Assembly (NCBI RefSeq): GCF_039536205.1
Contig: NZ_BAAAYL010000001.1
Location: forward strand, 2,046,001 to 2,110,000
Direction of reading: 5' to 3'
Source of the DNA: Streptomyces sannanensis
GTDB taxonomy: Bacteria; Actinomycetota; Actinomycetes; Streptomycetales; Streptomycetaceae
Length of the DNA stretch: 64,000 nucleotides
The notes beneath the pieces are model-generated. The model worked only from the letters and a program-made list of their open reading frames with translations. It was not told where the DNA came from and searched no databases. The translations under genes were made by a program, and so were the position numbers. Shown here piece after piece: positions 57,764-64,000 of the stretch (position 1 is the stretch's first letter; every line of letters begins with the position of its first letter).

Positions 57764-58893
57764 ACCGGGAACGCCTGCGCGGCACCGCGGTCCGCCGTGC
57801 ACGGCTCCGCGCCCCCGAGGCGAACCGCGCCAACGCGCTGCACCCCGGCGCCTGGTGGCTGTGGGCGCTCGGGCTGGCCACCGCCGCGTCCCGTACCACC
57901 AATCCGCTCCTCCTCGGGCTGCTCGTCGGCGTCGCCGGATACGTCGTCGCCGCGCGGCGCACCGATGCGCCGTGGGCCCGCTCCTACAGCGCGTTCGTCA
58001 AACTCGGGCTGCTGGTCGTCGCGATCCGGCTGATCTTCAACGTCGTCCTCGGCTCGCCGGTCCCCGGCAGCCACGTCCTCTTCACGCTGCCCGAAGTCCC
58101 GCTGCCCGACTGGGCGCAGGGGATACGGATCGGCGGGCGGGTGACCGCCGAGGGCATGGTCTTCGCGCTGTACGACGGGGCCAAGCTGGCCACCCTGCTC
58201 ATCTGCGTGGGCGCCGCCAACGCCCTCGCCAATCCCGCGCGACTGCTCAAGTCGCTGCCAGGTGCGCTGTACGAGGCCGGGGTCGCCGTGGTCGTCGCGA
58301 TGACGTTCGCGCCGAACATGGTCGCCGACGTGGCACGGCTGCGCACCGCGCGGCGGCTGCGCGGGCGGTCCACGGGTGGCATGCGGGCCGTGCTCCAGAT
58401 CGGCCTGCCGGTGCTGGAAGGTGCGCTGGAGCGGTCGGTCGCCGTGGCCGCGTCGATGGACGCGCGCGGCTACGGGCGTACGGCCAGGGTCCCGGCCGCC
58501 GTGCGGCACACCACGAACGCGCTGACGCTCGGCGGGCTGCTCGGCGTGTGCGCCGGTACGTACGGGCTGCTGGCCGCGGAGGGCGCCGGTTACGGGCTGC
58601 CGGTGCTGGCCGCCGGGCTCGTCGCCGCGCTCGCGGGGCTGCGGCTGGGCGGCCGCCGCACGGTGCGCACGCGTTACCGGCCGGACCGGTGGGGCGTACG
58701 GGCCTGGCTGGTCGCGGGCTCGGGCGTGGCCGTCGCGGCGTTGTTCGTCCTGGCGGGTACGTACGATCCGCAGGGCCTGCACCCGGGTGTGGTGCCGCTG
58801 ACCGCGCCGGTGCTGCCGCTGTGGCCCGCCGCGGCCGTACTGATCGGGCTGCTGCCCGCCGTTGTCGCCCCCGTACCCAAGGAGTCTCCGTGA
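57760..58893 (+). CDS. ECF transporter T component (EcfT/CbiQ family)
   Basis: 377 residues with about six to seven hydrophobic segments. NPLLLGLLVGVAGYVVAARR at the start, LPGALYEAGVAVVVAMTFAP, and the coupling-helix motif AASMDARGYGRTARVP (the A-R-G signature binding the ATPase groove) identify an EcfT. It transmits ATP hydrolysis to the S component. ATG overlaps the preceding stop (ATGA). A second transmembrane block of about 120 residues after the coupling helix makes it longer than typical EcfT proteins (about 265). Confidence 0.92.
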   Translation: MNRERLRGTAVRRARLRAPEANRANALHPGAWWLWALGLATAASRTTNPLLLGLLVGVAGYVVAARRTDAPWARSYSAFVKLGLLVVAIRLIFNVVLGSPVPGSHVLFTLPEVPLPDWAQGIRIGGRVTAEGMVFALYDGAKLATLLICVGAANALANPARLLKSLPGALYEAGVAVVVAMTFAPNMVADVARLRTARRLRGRSTGGMRAVLQIGLPVLEGALERSVAVAASMDARGYGRTARVPAAVRHTTNALTLGGLLGVCAGTYGLLAAEGAGYGLPVLAAGLVAALAGLRLGGRRTVRTRYRPDRWGVRAWLVAGSGVAVAALFVLAGTYDPQGLHPGVVPLTAPVLPLWPAAAVLIGLLPAVVAPVPKESP

Positions 58894-60863
58894 TCCGGTT
58901 CGAGAACGTGTCGGTCACGTACGACGACGCCGCGGGGCCGACGCTCCGCGGGGTCGATCTGACCGTGCCCGAGGGCGAACTCGTGCTGCTCGTCGGCCCG
59001 TCCGGAGTCGGCAAGTCGACGCTGCTGGGCACGGTGTCGGGTCTGGTGCCCCACTTCAGCGGCGGCACGCTGGCGGGGCGGGTGACAGTCGACGGCCGGG
59101 ACACCCGCACCCACAAACCGCGTGAACTCGCCGATGTCGTCGGGACGGTCGGCCAGGACCCGCTCGCCCACTTCGTGACCGACACGGTCGAGGACGAACT
59201 GGCCTACGGCATGGAGTCCCTGGGCATCGCGCCCGATGTGATGCGGCGGCGTGTCGAGGAGACCCTTGACCTCCTCGGGCTCGCGGAGCTGCGCGACCGG
59301 CCGATCGCCACGCTGTCGGGCGGGCAGCAGCAGCGGGTCGCGATCGGCTCGGTGCTGACCACCCATCCCAAGGTGCTGGTGCTGGACGAGCCCACCTCGG
59401 CCCTGGACCCGGCGGCGGCGGAGGACGTTCTGGCGGTGCTCCAGCGCCTCGTCCACGATCTGGGGACGACGGTGCTCATGGCCGAGCACCGGCTGGAGCG
59501 GGTGGTGCAGTACGCGGACCGGGTGATCCTGCTGCCGGGTCCCGGCGAGGCGCCGGTGCTCGGCACGCCCGCCGAGATCATGGCGGTCTCCCCGGTCCAC
59601 CCGCCGGTGGTCGCCCTGGGTCGCGCGGCGGGCTGGGACCCGCTGCCCCTGTCGATACGCGACGCCCGCCGCCAGGCGGCGGACCTGCGGGAACGGCTGT
59701 CGGGGCACGAGCCGCGCAGTGCGGGCGCAGGGGGTGGCTTCTCCCCCACCCCGCCCCTTCCCGAAAGCGGGGGCACGCCCCCGGACCCCCGCCCCCGCGA
59801 GGTCGCGGCCGCGCTTCGGGCCGGCCGGCAGGCAGGCTCGGGCCCGCTCGCGACCGGCTCGGACATACCTGTCGGCGCGGCACGCGCCGAAGCAGAGGAC
59901 CTGGCTGGTGCCCCGGCTTCCGGGCCTGCGGTCCCGGGTACGGTCCGCGGCACCACCTCCGGGGCCACCGGCGCAGGAGCCGATGAGCACCCGGGGCCGC
60001 GCGCACGGGTGGCCGCCGTCCGGAACACGCTCGGCCGGCTGCTGCGGCGGAACCGCGCCGCGGCGGCCGACGGCACGGCACCCGGCACGGGAGGGCCCGC
60101 GGCCGACGTTCGGGCGCTCGGCGTCCGGCGCGGCCGCGTCGAGGCGCTGCGGCGCGTCGATCTCACGGTCACGCCCGGCGAGACGATCGCCCTCATGGGC
60201 CGCAACGGCGCCGGGAAGTCCACCCTGCTGGGCACACTGGTCGGCACCGTGGAGCCCACCTCGGGCACGGTCGCCGTCGGCGGGCTCACGCCGCGGCGGA
60301 CGGCGCCGCGCGAACTGATCCGCCGCGTGGGGCTCGTACCGCAGGAGCCGCGGGATCTGCTCTACGCGGACACGGTCGCCGCCGAGTGTGCCGCGGCCGA
60401 CGCGGATGCCGGGGCCGCGCCGGGGAGCTGCCGGGCGCTGGTTGCCGAGCTGCTGCCCGGCATAGCGGACGACACGCATCCGCGCGATCTGTCGGAGGGG
60501 CAGCGGCTGGCGCTGGCGCTCGCGGTCGTCCTGACCGGCAGGCCTCCGCTGCTGCTGCTCGACGAGCCGACACGCGGACTGGACTACGCGGCGAAGGCCC
60601 GCCTGGTGGGTGTGCTGCGCGCGCTCGCGGCACAGGGGCATGCGATCGTGCTGGCCACACACGATGTGGAGCTGGCGGCGGAGCTGGCCGACCGGGTGGT
60701 GATCCTGGCCGACGGCGAGGTCGTCGCGGACGGGCCGACGGCGGAGGTCGTGGTGGCGTCGCCGGCCTTCGCGCCGCAGGTCAGCAAGGTGCTGGCGCCC
60801 CAGAAATGGCTCACGGTCACGCAGGTGCGCGAGGCGCTGGACCGTACGAAGGCGCCGGCATGA
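58890..60863 (+). CDS. ECF transporter fused double ATPase (EcfA-A')
   Basis: 657 residues, two ABC domains in one chain. The first has Walker A GPSGVGKST (36-44), signature LSGGQQQRVAIG and Walker B VLVLDEPTSALD. The second has Walker A GRNGAGKST (about 437-445), signature LSEGQRLALALA and LLLLDEPTRGLD. The linker (about 270-400) is Pro/Gly/Ala-rich and includes FSPTPPLPESGGTPPDPRPR, translated from a GGGGGCACGCCCCC mini-element. GTG 58890 overlaps the T gene (GTGA) and the stop overlaps the S gene (ATGA). Confidence 0.95.
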   Translation: MIRFENVSVTYDDAAGPTLRGVDLTVPEGELVLLVGPSGVGKSTLLGTVSGLVPHFSGGTLAGRVTVDGRDTRTHKPRELADVVGTVGQDPLAHFVTDTVEDELAYGMESLGIAPDVMRRRVEETLDLLGLAELRDRPIATLSGGQQQRVAIGSVLTTHPKVLVLDEPTSALDPAAAEDVLAVLQRLVHDLGTTVLMAEHRLERVVQYADRVILLPGPGEAPVLGTPAEIMAVSPVHPPVVALGRAAGWDPLPLSIRDARRQAADLRERLSGHEPRSAGAGGGFSPTPPLPESGGTPPDPRPREVAAALRAGRQAGSGPLATGSDIPVGAARAEAEDLAGAPASGPAVPGTVRGTTSGATGAGADEHPGPRARVAAVRNTLGRLLRRNRAAAADGTAPGTGGPAADVRALGVRRGRVEALRRVDLTVTPGETIALMGRNGAGKSTLLGTLVGTVEPTSGTVAVGGLTPRRTAPRELIRRVGLVPQEPRDLLYADTVAAECAAADADAGAAPGSCRALVAELLPGIADDTHPRDLSEGQRLALALAVVLTGRPPLLLLDEPTRGLDYAAKARLVGVLRALAAQGHAIVLATHDVELAAELADRVVILADGEVVADGPTAEVVVASPAFAPQVSKVLAPQKWLTVTQVREALDRTKAPA

Positions 60864-61681
60864 CCCGGCAGGCACGGCCCGTGCGGCTGGGTGCGCGGGC
60901 CGTCGTCGCGCTGGTGCTGGTCGGCGCGGTCGGGGTGGCCGCCTTCGGGTGGCCGTTGCTGGCCGGCGCGGGGTCCGGGGTGACGGCTCACGCCGCCGAC
61001 GCGCCGTGGCTGTTCGCCGTGCTGCTGCCGCTGCTGGTCGCGGTCGTCGTGGCGACGATCGCGGACGGCGGTCTGGACGCCAAGGCCGTGGCGATGCTGG
61101 GGGTGCTGGCCGCGGTGGGCGCGGCGCTGCGACCGCTGGGGGCGGGGACGGCGGGGCTGGAGCCGATGTTCTTCCTGATGGTGCTGAGCGGCCGGGTACT
61201 GGGCCCGGGCTTCGGCTTCGTGCTCGGCGCGGTCACGATGTTCGCGTCGGCGCTGCTGACCGGCGGGGTGGGGCCGTGGATGCCGTTCCAGATGCTGGCG
61301 ATGGGCTGGTTCACGATGGGCGCCGGGCTGCTGCCGAGGCCGGACGGGCTCCGGGGCAGGGCCGAGCTGCTGATGCTCGCCGGGTACGGGTGCCTGGCCG
61401 CCTTCGCCTACGGGACGGTCATGAACCTTCAGGGCTGGACCTACATAGGGGGACTGTCCTCCGGGATCTCCTTCCACCCGGGGGACCCGCTGCACGAGAA
61501 CCTGACCCGTTTCCTGGCGTACTGCGCGGCGACCTCGCTCGGCTGGGACCTGGGCCGGGCCGTCATGACGGTCGTACTGACGCTGACGGTCGGCGGGACC
61601 GTGCTCAGGGCGCTGCGCAGGGCCACCCGACGTGCCAACTTCGAGGCCCAGGTCACATTCGAGGCCTCGGAACGGCCGTAA
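60860..61681 (+). CDS. ECF transporter S component, predicted for cobalamin
   Basis: 273 residues, about six to seven membrane segments: VVALVLVGAVGVAAFGWPLL, WLFAVLLPLLVAVVVATIA, VAMLGVLAAVGAALRPLG, FFLMVLSGRVLGPGFGFVLG, and MPFQMLAMGWFTMGAGLLP. The binding subunit of an energy-coupling factor transporter, with substrate set by context: the riboswitch says cobalamin. Resemblance to CbrT, an S component for B12, is inferred from context, not from an alignment. Last gene of the operon. Confidence 0.87.
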   Translation: MTRQARPVRLGARAVVALVLVGAVGVAAFGWPLLAGAGSGVTAHAADAPWLFAVLLPLLVAVVVATIADGGLDAKAVAMLGVLAAVGAALRPLGAGTAGLEPMFFLMVLSGRVLGPGFGFVLGAVTMFASALLTGGVGPWMPFQMLAMGWFTMGAGLLPRPDGLRGRAELLMLAGYGCLAAFAYGTVMNLQGWTYIGGLSSGISFHPGDPLHENLTRFLAYCAATSLGWDLGRAVMTVVLTLTVGGTVLRALRRATRRANFEAQVTFEASERP

Positions 61682-62031
61682 AACGGCCATGAAAAGGGTC
61701 CCGAGCCGGTGAGGCGGCCCACAGGACCTTGGTCCTCCACTATTCGGGTTCGTGGACGTGCAGGAGGACTTCGGTGCCCATCGGAATCCACTCTGACCTG
61801 CATAAACAAGAGAGATGCCCCTTTCGGGACTTTTAGCAGCGAGTGCGAACTTCGTTCGTAATCGGTGGGTGACCCCGGTCACGGCGGGGGGTTTTACGTC
61901 TCCTGTACAACTTTTCTCGTCGCCAGGCACCGCAGGCCTTCGCTTCGGAGCCGCAAGCACTCGGAGCCCTCGGACTCGCAGGGATCCAAAACGCCTGAGC
62001 GACTGCCCTGACCCCGTCGTAAGGACTCTTC
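61682..62031 (+). other. 350-bp leader/intergenic region before SLT gene
   Basis: No gene is visible. It holds the 14-bp palindrome AGGACCTTGGTCCT (61723-61736), several Tn-rich AT patches (AACTTCGTTCGTAATCGG; TTTTACGTCTCCTGTACAAC) and a CAGGCACCGCAGGCCTTCGC region. Long leaders in front of streptomycete cell-wall hydrolase genes often carry c-di-AMP (ydaO) riboswitches. I looked for that core and could not identify it. Confidence 0.4.
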
Positions 62032-62439
62032 GTGACCCGCTCGCTGATCTCCCGCTTCGCCACCCGTCGCACCAAGAACGCCGCTGTCGGCACCGCCGTG
62101 CTCCTCGGCTCCGTCGGTGGGGTGTTCGCTTCCACCACCTCGGCCGCTGCCGCCACTCCGCAGATGATCGCGAAGCAGATGATCGGCAACAGCGCCCAGT
62201 TCCAGTGCTTCCACAACATCGTGTCGCGCGAGAGCAGCTGGAACCCGCACGCCACCAACGCCTCCTCCGGCGCCTACGGTCTGGTACAGGCCCTGCCGGC
62301 CTCGAAGATGGCCTCCGCCGGCGCGGACTGGAAGACGAACCCGAAGACCCAGATCAAGTGGGGTCTGAACTACATGAACAGCCGCTACGGCAGCCCGTGC
62401 GACGCCTGGAAGTTCTGGCAGAAGAACAACTGGTACTAA
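62032..62439 (+). CDS. small secreted SLT-type lytic transglycosylase
   Basis: 135 residues. Signal peptide (KNAAVGTAVLLGSVGGVFAS ... AAAA). Lysozyme-like domain with the catalytic Glu in CFHNIVSRESSWNPHATN, then SSGAYGLVQALPASKM, and IKWGLNYMNSRYGSPCDAWK with two Cys for a disulfide. It cleaves peptidoglycan glycan strands during growth or spore germination. GTG 62032 follows AAGGA. Like other small streptomycete SLT proteins it lacks extra anchoring domains. Confidence 0.92.
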   Translation: MTRSLISRFATRRTKNAAVGTAVLLGSVGGVFASTTSAAAATPQMIAKQMIGNSAQFQCFHNIVSRESSWNPHATNASSGAYGLVQALPASKMASAGADWKTNPKTQIKWGLNYMNSRYGSPCDAWKFWQKNNWY

Positions 62440-62490
62440 GCCGCCGACAGGCGCGCACCAGTAAGCACGCACGACATCAGGGCGCCGAGT

Positions 62491-62512
62491 GGCCGGCCTC
62501 TCCTGGCCGGCC
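62491..62512 (+). terminator. hairpin after SLT gene
   Basis: GGCCGGC / GCCGGCC, 7 bp with an 8-nt loop, about 50 nt after the stop. Confidence 0.5.
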
Positions 62513-62646
62513 CCACCGGGGCCTCTGTCATGTCCGGGGACCGCTCACAGCCGCTGGACGACCGTGCCGGTGGCGCCCCATGTCCCCCGAGTGGCGGAAC
62601 CGCCGCCGCGGGCGGATGCTGGCTGAACGCGACGATCCGCCGCAGG

Positions 62647-62676
62647 GGGTGCCGGGACGGTGACGTCCCGGCACCC
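62647..62676 (-). terminator. terminator of the GT87/PAP2 gene
   Basis: 12-bp perfect stem GGGTGCCGGGAC / GTCCCGGCACCC with a 6-nt loop, 11 nt downstream of the minus-strand stop. Confidence 0.85.
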
Positions 62677-62687
62677 ACGGGGCGCCC

Positions 62688-64000
62688 CTACCGGGCCGCG
62701 CCCGGTAGAGGGCCGGGGCCACTGCTGCCCGCGGTGCGCGCAGGCAGCAGGGGGCCCGTATCCGTCTCGGCGCTGCCCGCCGCCACGACGACCTGGCGGG
62801 GACCGGCCAGTACATACGTGAGGCCGAAGCCCGCCGCGACGACCGTCGCACCGCCGACCGCATCCAGCACCCAGTGATTGGCCGTGACGACGATCGCGAT
62901 CACCGTGAACGTCGGGTGCAGCAGCCCCAGCGCCTTCATCCACACCTTCGGGGCCAGCATCGCGATCACCACACCGCACCACAGCGACCAGCCGAAATGC
63001 AGCGAGGGCATCGCCGCGTACTGGTTGGTCACCTCGGTCATCGCACCGTAGTCGGGGTTCGTCAGATCCTGCGGACCGTGCACGGTGTCGATGAAGCCCA
63101 GGCCCGGCATCAGCCGCGGCGGGGCGAGCGGGAAGAACCAGAAACCGATGAGCGCCAGCATCGTGGCGAAGCCGAGGGAAGCACGCGCCCAGCGGTAGTC
63201 GGCAGGACGGCGGGCGTAGAGCACACCGAGGATCGTCAGCGGCACCACGAAGTGGAAGGAGGTGTAGTAGAAGTTGAAGAAGCCCTCCAGCCAGCCGATC
63301 CCGTGCACGACGTGGTTGGCCCAGTGCTCGATGTCGATGTGCAGCGCGCGCTCGATCGCGACGATGTGCCCGCCGTGCTCCTCCGCCGCCTCGCGCCCGC
63401 CGGTCGCCGCGAGCCTGATCTGCGAATAACAGGAGTAGCCGACCCGGATCACCAGAAGTTCCAGCAGCAGATTGGGGCGGCTGAGCACCCGGCGCCAGAA
63501 CGGCATCAGCGGAACGTGCCGCCATCGTGCCGGAACCGGCGTCCCGTACTCCGTGGGCACCGGATGGTGGAAGTACGGCGAACTGCGCGGCAGGAACGGC
63601 ACCGCACAGGCGGCGGCCAGCGCCACCAGCAGCAGCACGTTGTCCCGCACCGGATACAGCACCGCGATGTTCGGCAGCAGCATGGTGCCCGGCAGCGTCA
63701 TCACCAGCACCACGGCCACCGGCCACACCATCCGGTCCGCGGCCCTGACGCCGACCCGGCCGGACACCGCCGGCAGCACCCACAGCAGCTGGTGCTGCCA
63801 GGCCGTCGGGGACACCGCCACCGCCACACAGCCGGTCAGTGCCACCGCGAGCAGCAGCTGACCGTCCCGCGCATACCGCACCGCGCGCCGCAGCCCCACC
63901 AGCACGACCACGGCGGCCAGCGGCAGGAACAGCGCGAGCTCCAGCGGCCCGTGCACCCCGAACCGCAGCAGCGCACCGTGCAGCGACTGGTTGGCCAGAC
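62688..64000 (-). CDS. bifunctional GT87 / PAP2 membrane enzyme, C-terminal part (5' end outside window)
   Basis: At least 437 residues, open to the right edge where it reads LANQSLHGALLRFGVHGPLE, a GT87 (arabinofuranosyl/mannosyltransferase-like) helix signature. The C-terminal half is a PAP2/inositolphosphotransferase-like domain: AMPSLHFGWSLW carries the catalytic-type His, followed by VIAIVVTANHWVLDAVGGA with a second His and Asp. Such fusions are annotated as bifunctional glycosyltransferase/phosphatase and are thought to act on polyprenyl-phosphate sugars or phospholipids. The N-terminal GT active site is outside the window. Confidence 0.85.
   Translation of the reverse strand, partial: LANQSLHGALLRFGVHGPLELALFLPLAAVVVLVGLRRAVRYARDGQLLLAVALTGCVAVAVSPTAWQHQLLWVLPAVSGRVGVRAADRMVWPVAVVLVMTLPGTMLLPNIAVLYPVRDNVLLLVALAAACAVPFLPRSSPYFHHPVPTEYGTPVPARWRHVPLMPFWRRVLSRPNLLLELLVIRVGYSCYSQIRLAATGGREAAEEHGGHIVAIERALHIDIEHWANHVVHGIGWLEGFFNFYYTSFHFVVPLTILGVLYARRPADYRWARASLGFATMLALIGFWFFPLAPPRLMPGLGFIDTVHGPQDLTNPDYGAMTEVTNQYAAMPSLHFGWSLWCGVVIAMLAPKVWMKALGLLHPTFTVIAIVVTANHWVLDAVGGATVVAAGFGLTYVLAGPRQVVVAAGSAETDTGPLLPARTAGSSGPGPLPGAAR

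Noticed and set aside
57351..60863. 1170-residue frame starting inside the SCO2322-like gene
   Set aside because: Only the part from GTG 58890 is the ABC protein. The preceding 500 residues are Arg/Ala/Pro-rich shadow of the T component and the SCO2322-like gene.
61723..61736. AGGACCTTGGTCCT palindrome as an ECF operon terminator
   Set aside because: The stem is only 6 bp with a 2-nt loop, too weak for a terminator; it could be an operator but nothing else supports it.
1..64000. tRNA or rRNA genes
   Set aside because: No GGTTCRANTCC T-arm words with matching acceptor stems or rRNA cores were noticed on either strand; only rnpB was recognised as structural RNA apart from the riboswitch.

Overview
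The window is a high-GC (roughly 70 percent or more by eye) actinobacterial chromosome segment, almost certainly Streptomyces. Signs of this are frequent GTG and TTG starts, twin-arginine signal peptides, a type A RNase P RNA, mycothiol-dependent and F420-dependent enzymes, a DmdR/IdeR-type iron box, and the DUF397 / XRE-DUF5753 regulator type typical of streptomycetes. The order nadE - panB - map - efeOBU - RNase H/phosphatase - ECF transporter resembles the conserved core arm of Streptomyces chromosomes (recalled synteny, not computed). There is no polyketide or NRPS cluster, no tRNA or rRNA, and no CRISPR.

Layout. 1-8.9 kb: end of a multicopper oxidase, a DUF4190 membrane protein, nadE, an EEP hydrolase, a TetR-controlled MFS exporter with a perfect 23-bp operator, panB, a fragment of a SARP/AfsR regulator, and an M50 protease. 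8.9-14.2 kb: npdG, small membrane proteins, an array of about 90-bp repeats, an MFS protein, map, and a heme oxygenase pseudogene. 14.2-19.5 kb: a PhzF-like protein carrying in-frame mini-repeat insertions, then the iron-boxed efeO-efeB-efeU operon with a trailing lipoprotein. 19.5-28.5 kb: a solo prim-pol domain protein, ddaH, an Rsm22-like methyltransferase, PhoD, a broken SDR gene, a second PhzF protein, a PIN-type toxin-antitoxin pair and rnpB. 28.5-38.9 kb: Uma2, a MerR/membrane pair, an RNB exonuclease, YaaA, and the Nif3 - zinc ribbon - RNase H/phosphatase operon, whose middle gene appears to start at CTG.

38.9-47.5 kb: a MaoC hydratase resembling mycobacterial Hsd4B with a KstR-type box, an MFS exporter, and a DUF397/XRE/ATPase locus gutted by an IS1182-like element. 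These are followed by a methyltransferase, an amidase, a Pro/Gln-rich membrane protein and a 74-bp triplicate repeat. 47.5-55.5 kb: a lipoprotein, an MDMPI enzyme, a three-gene glycosyltransferase/methyltransferase/prenyltransferase-fold cassette, a KstR-like TetR regulator with its own box, a ferredoxin, and a Tat-exported NlpC/P60 protein. 55.6-61.7 kb: a cobalamin riboswitch followed by five tightly packed genes. They encode two C-terminally anchored exported proteins and an ECF transporter (T, fused double ABC ATPase, S). 62-64 kb: a small secreted SLT transglycosylase and the 3' part of a GT87/PAP2 membrane enzyme.

Most striking points. (1) The riboswitch-ECF operon looks like a complete B12 uptake system with its own extracytoplasmic alpha/alpha-barrel capture protein. 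(2) KstR boxes 13 kb apart link a sterol-type hydratase, the regulator and possibly a glycosyltransferase operon. (3) Small palindromic elements are inserted in frame inside coding genes. (4) An excess of genes have a TANNNT hexamer 6-7 nt before a start codon with no Shine-Dalgarno sequence, suggesting leaderless transcripts. (5) There are several fresh gene remnants: SARP, heme oxygenase, SDR, XRE-DUF5753 and an ATPase.
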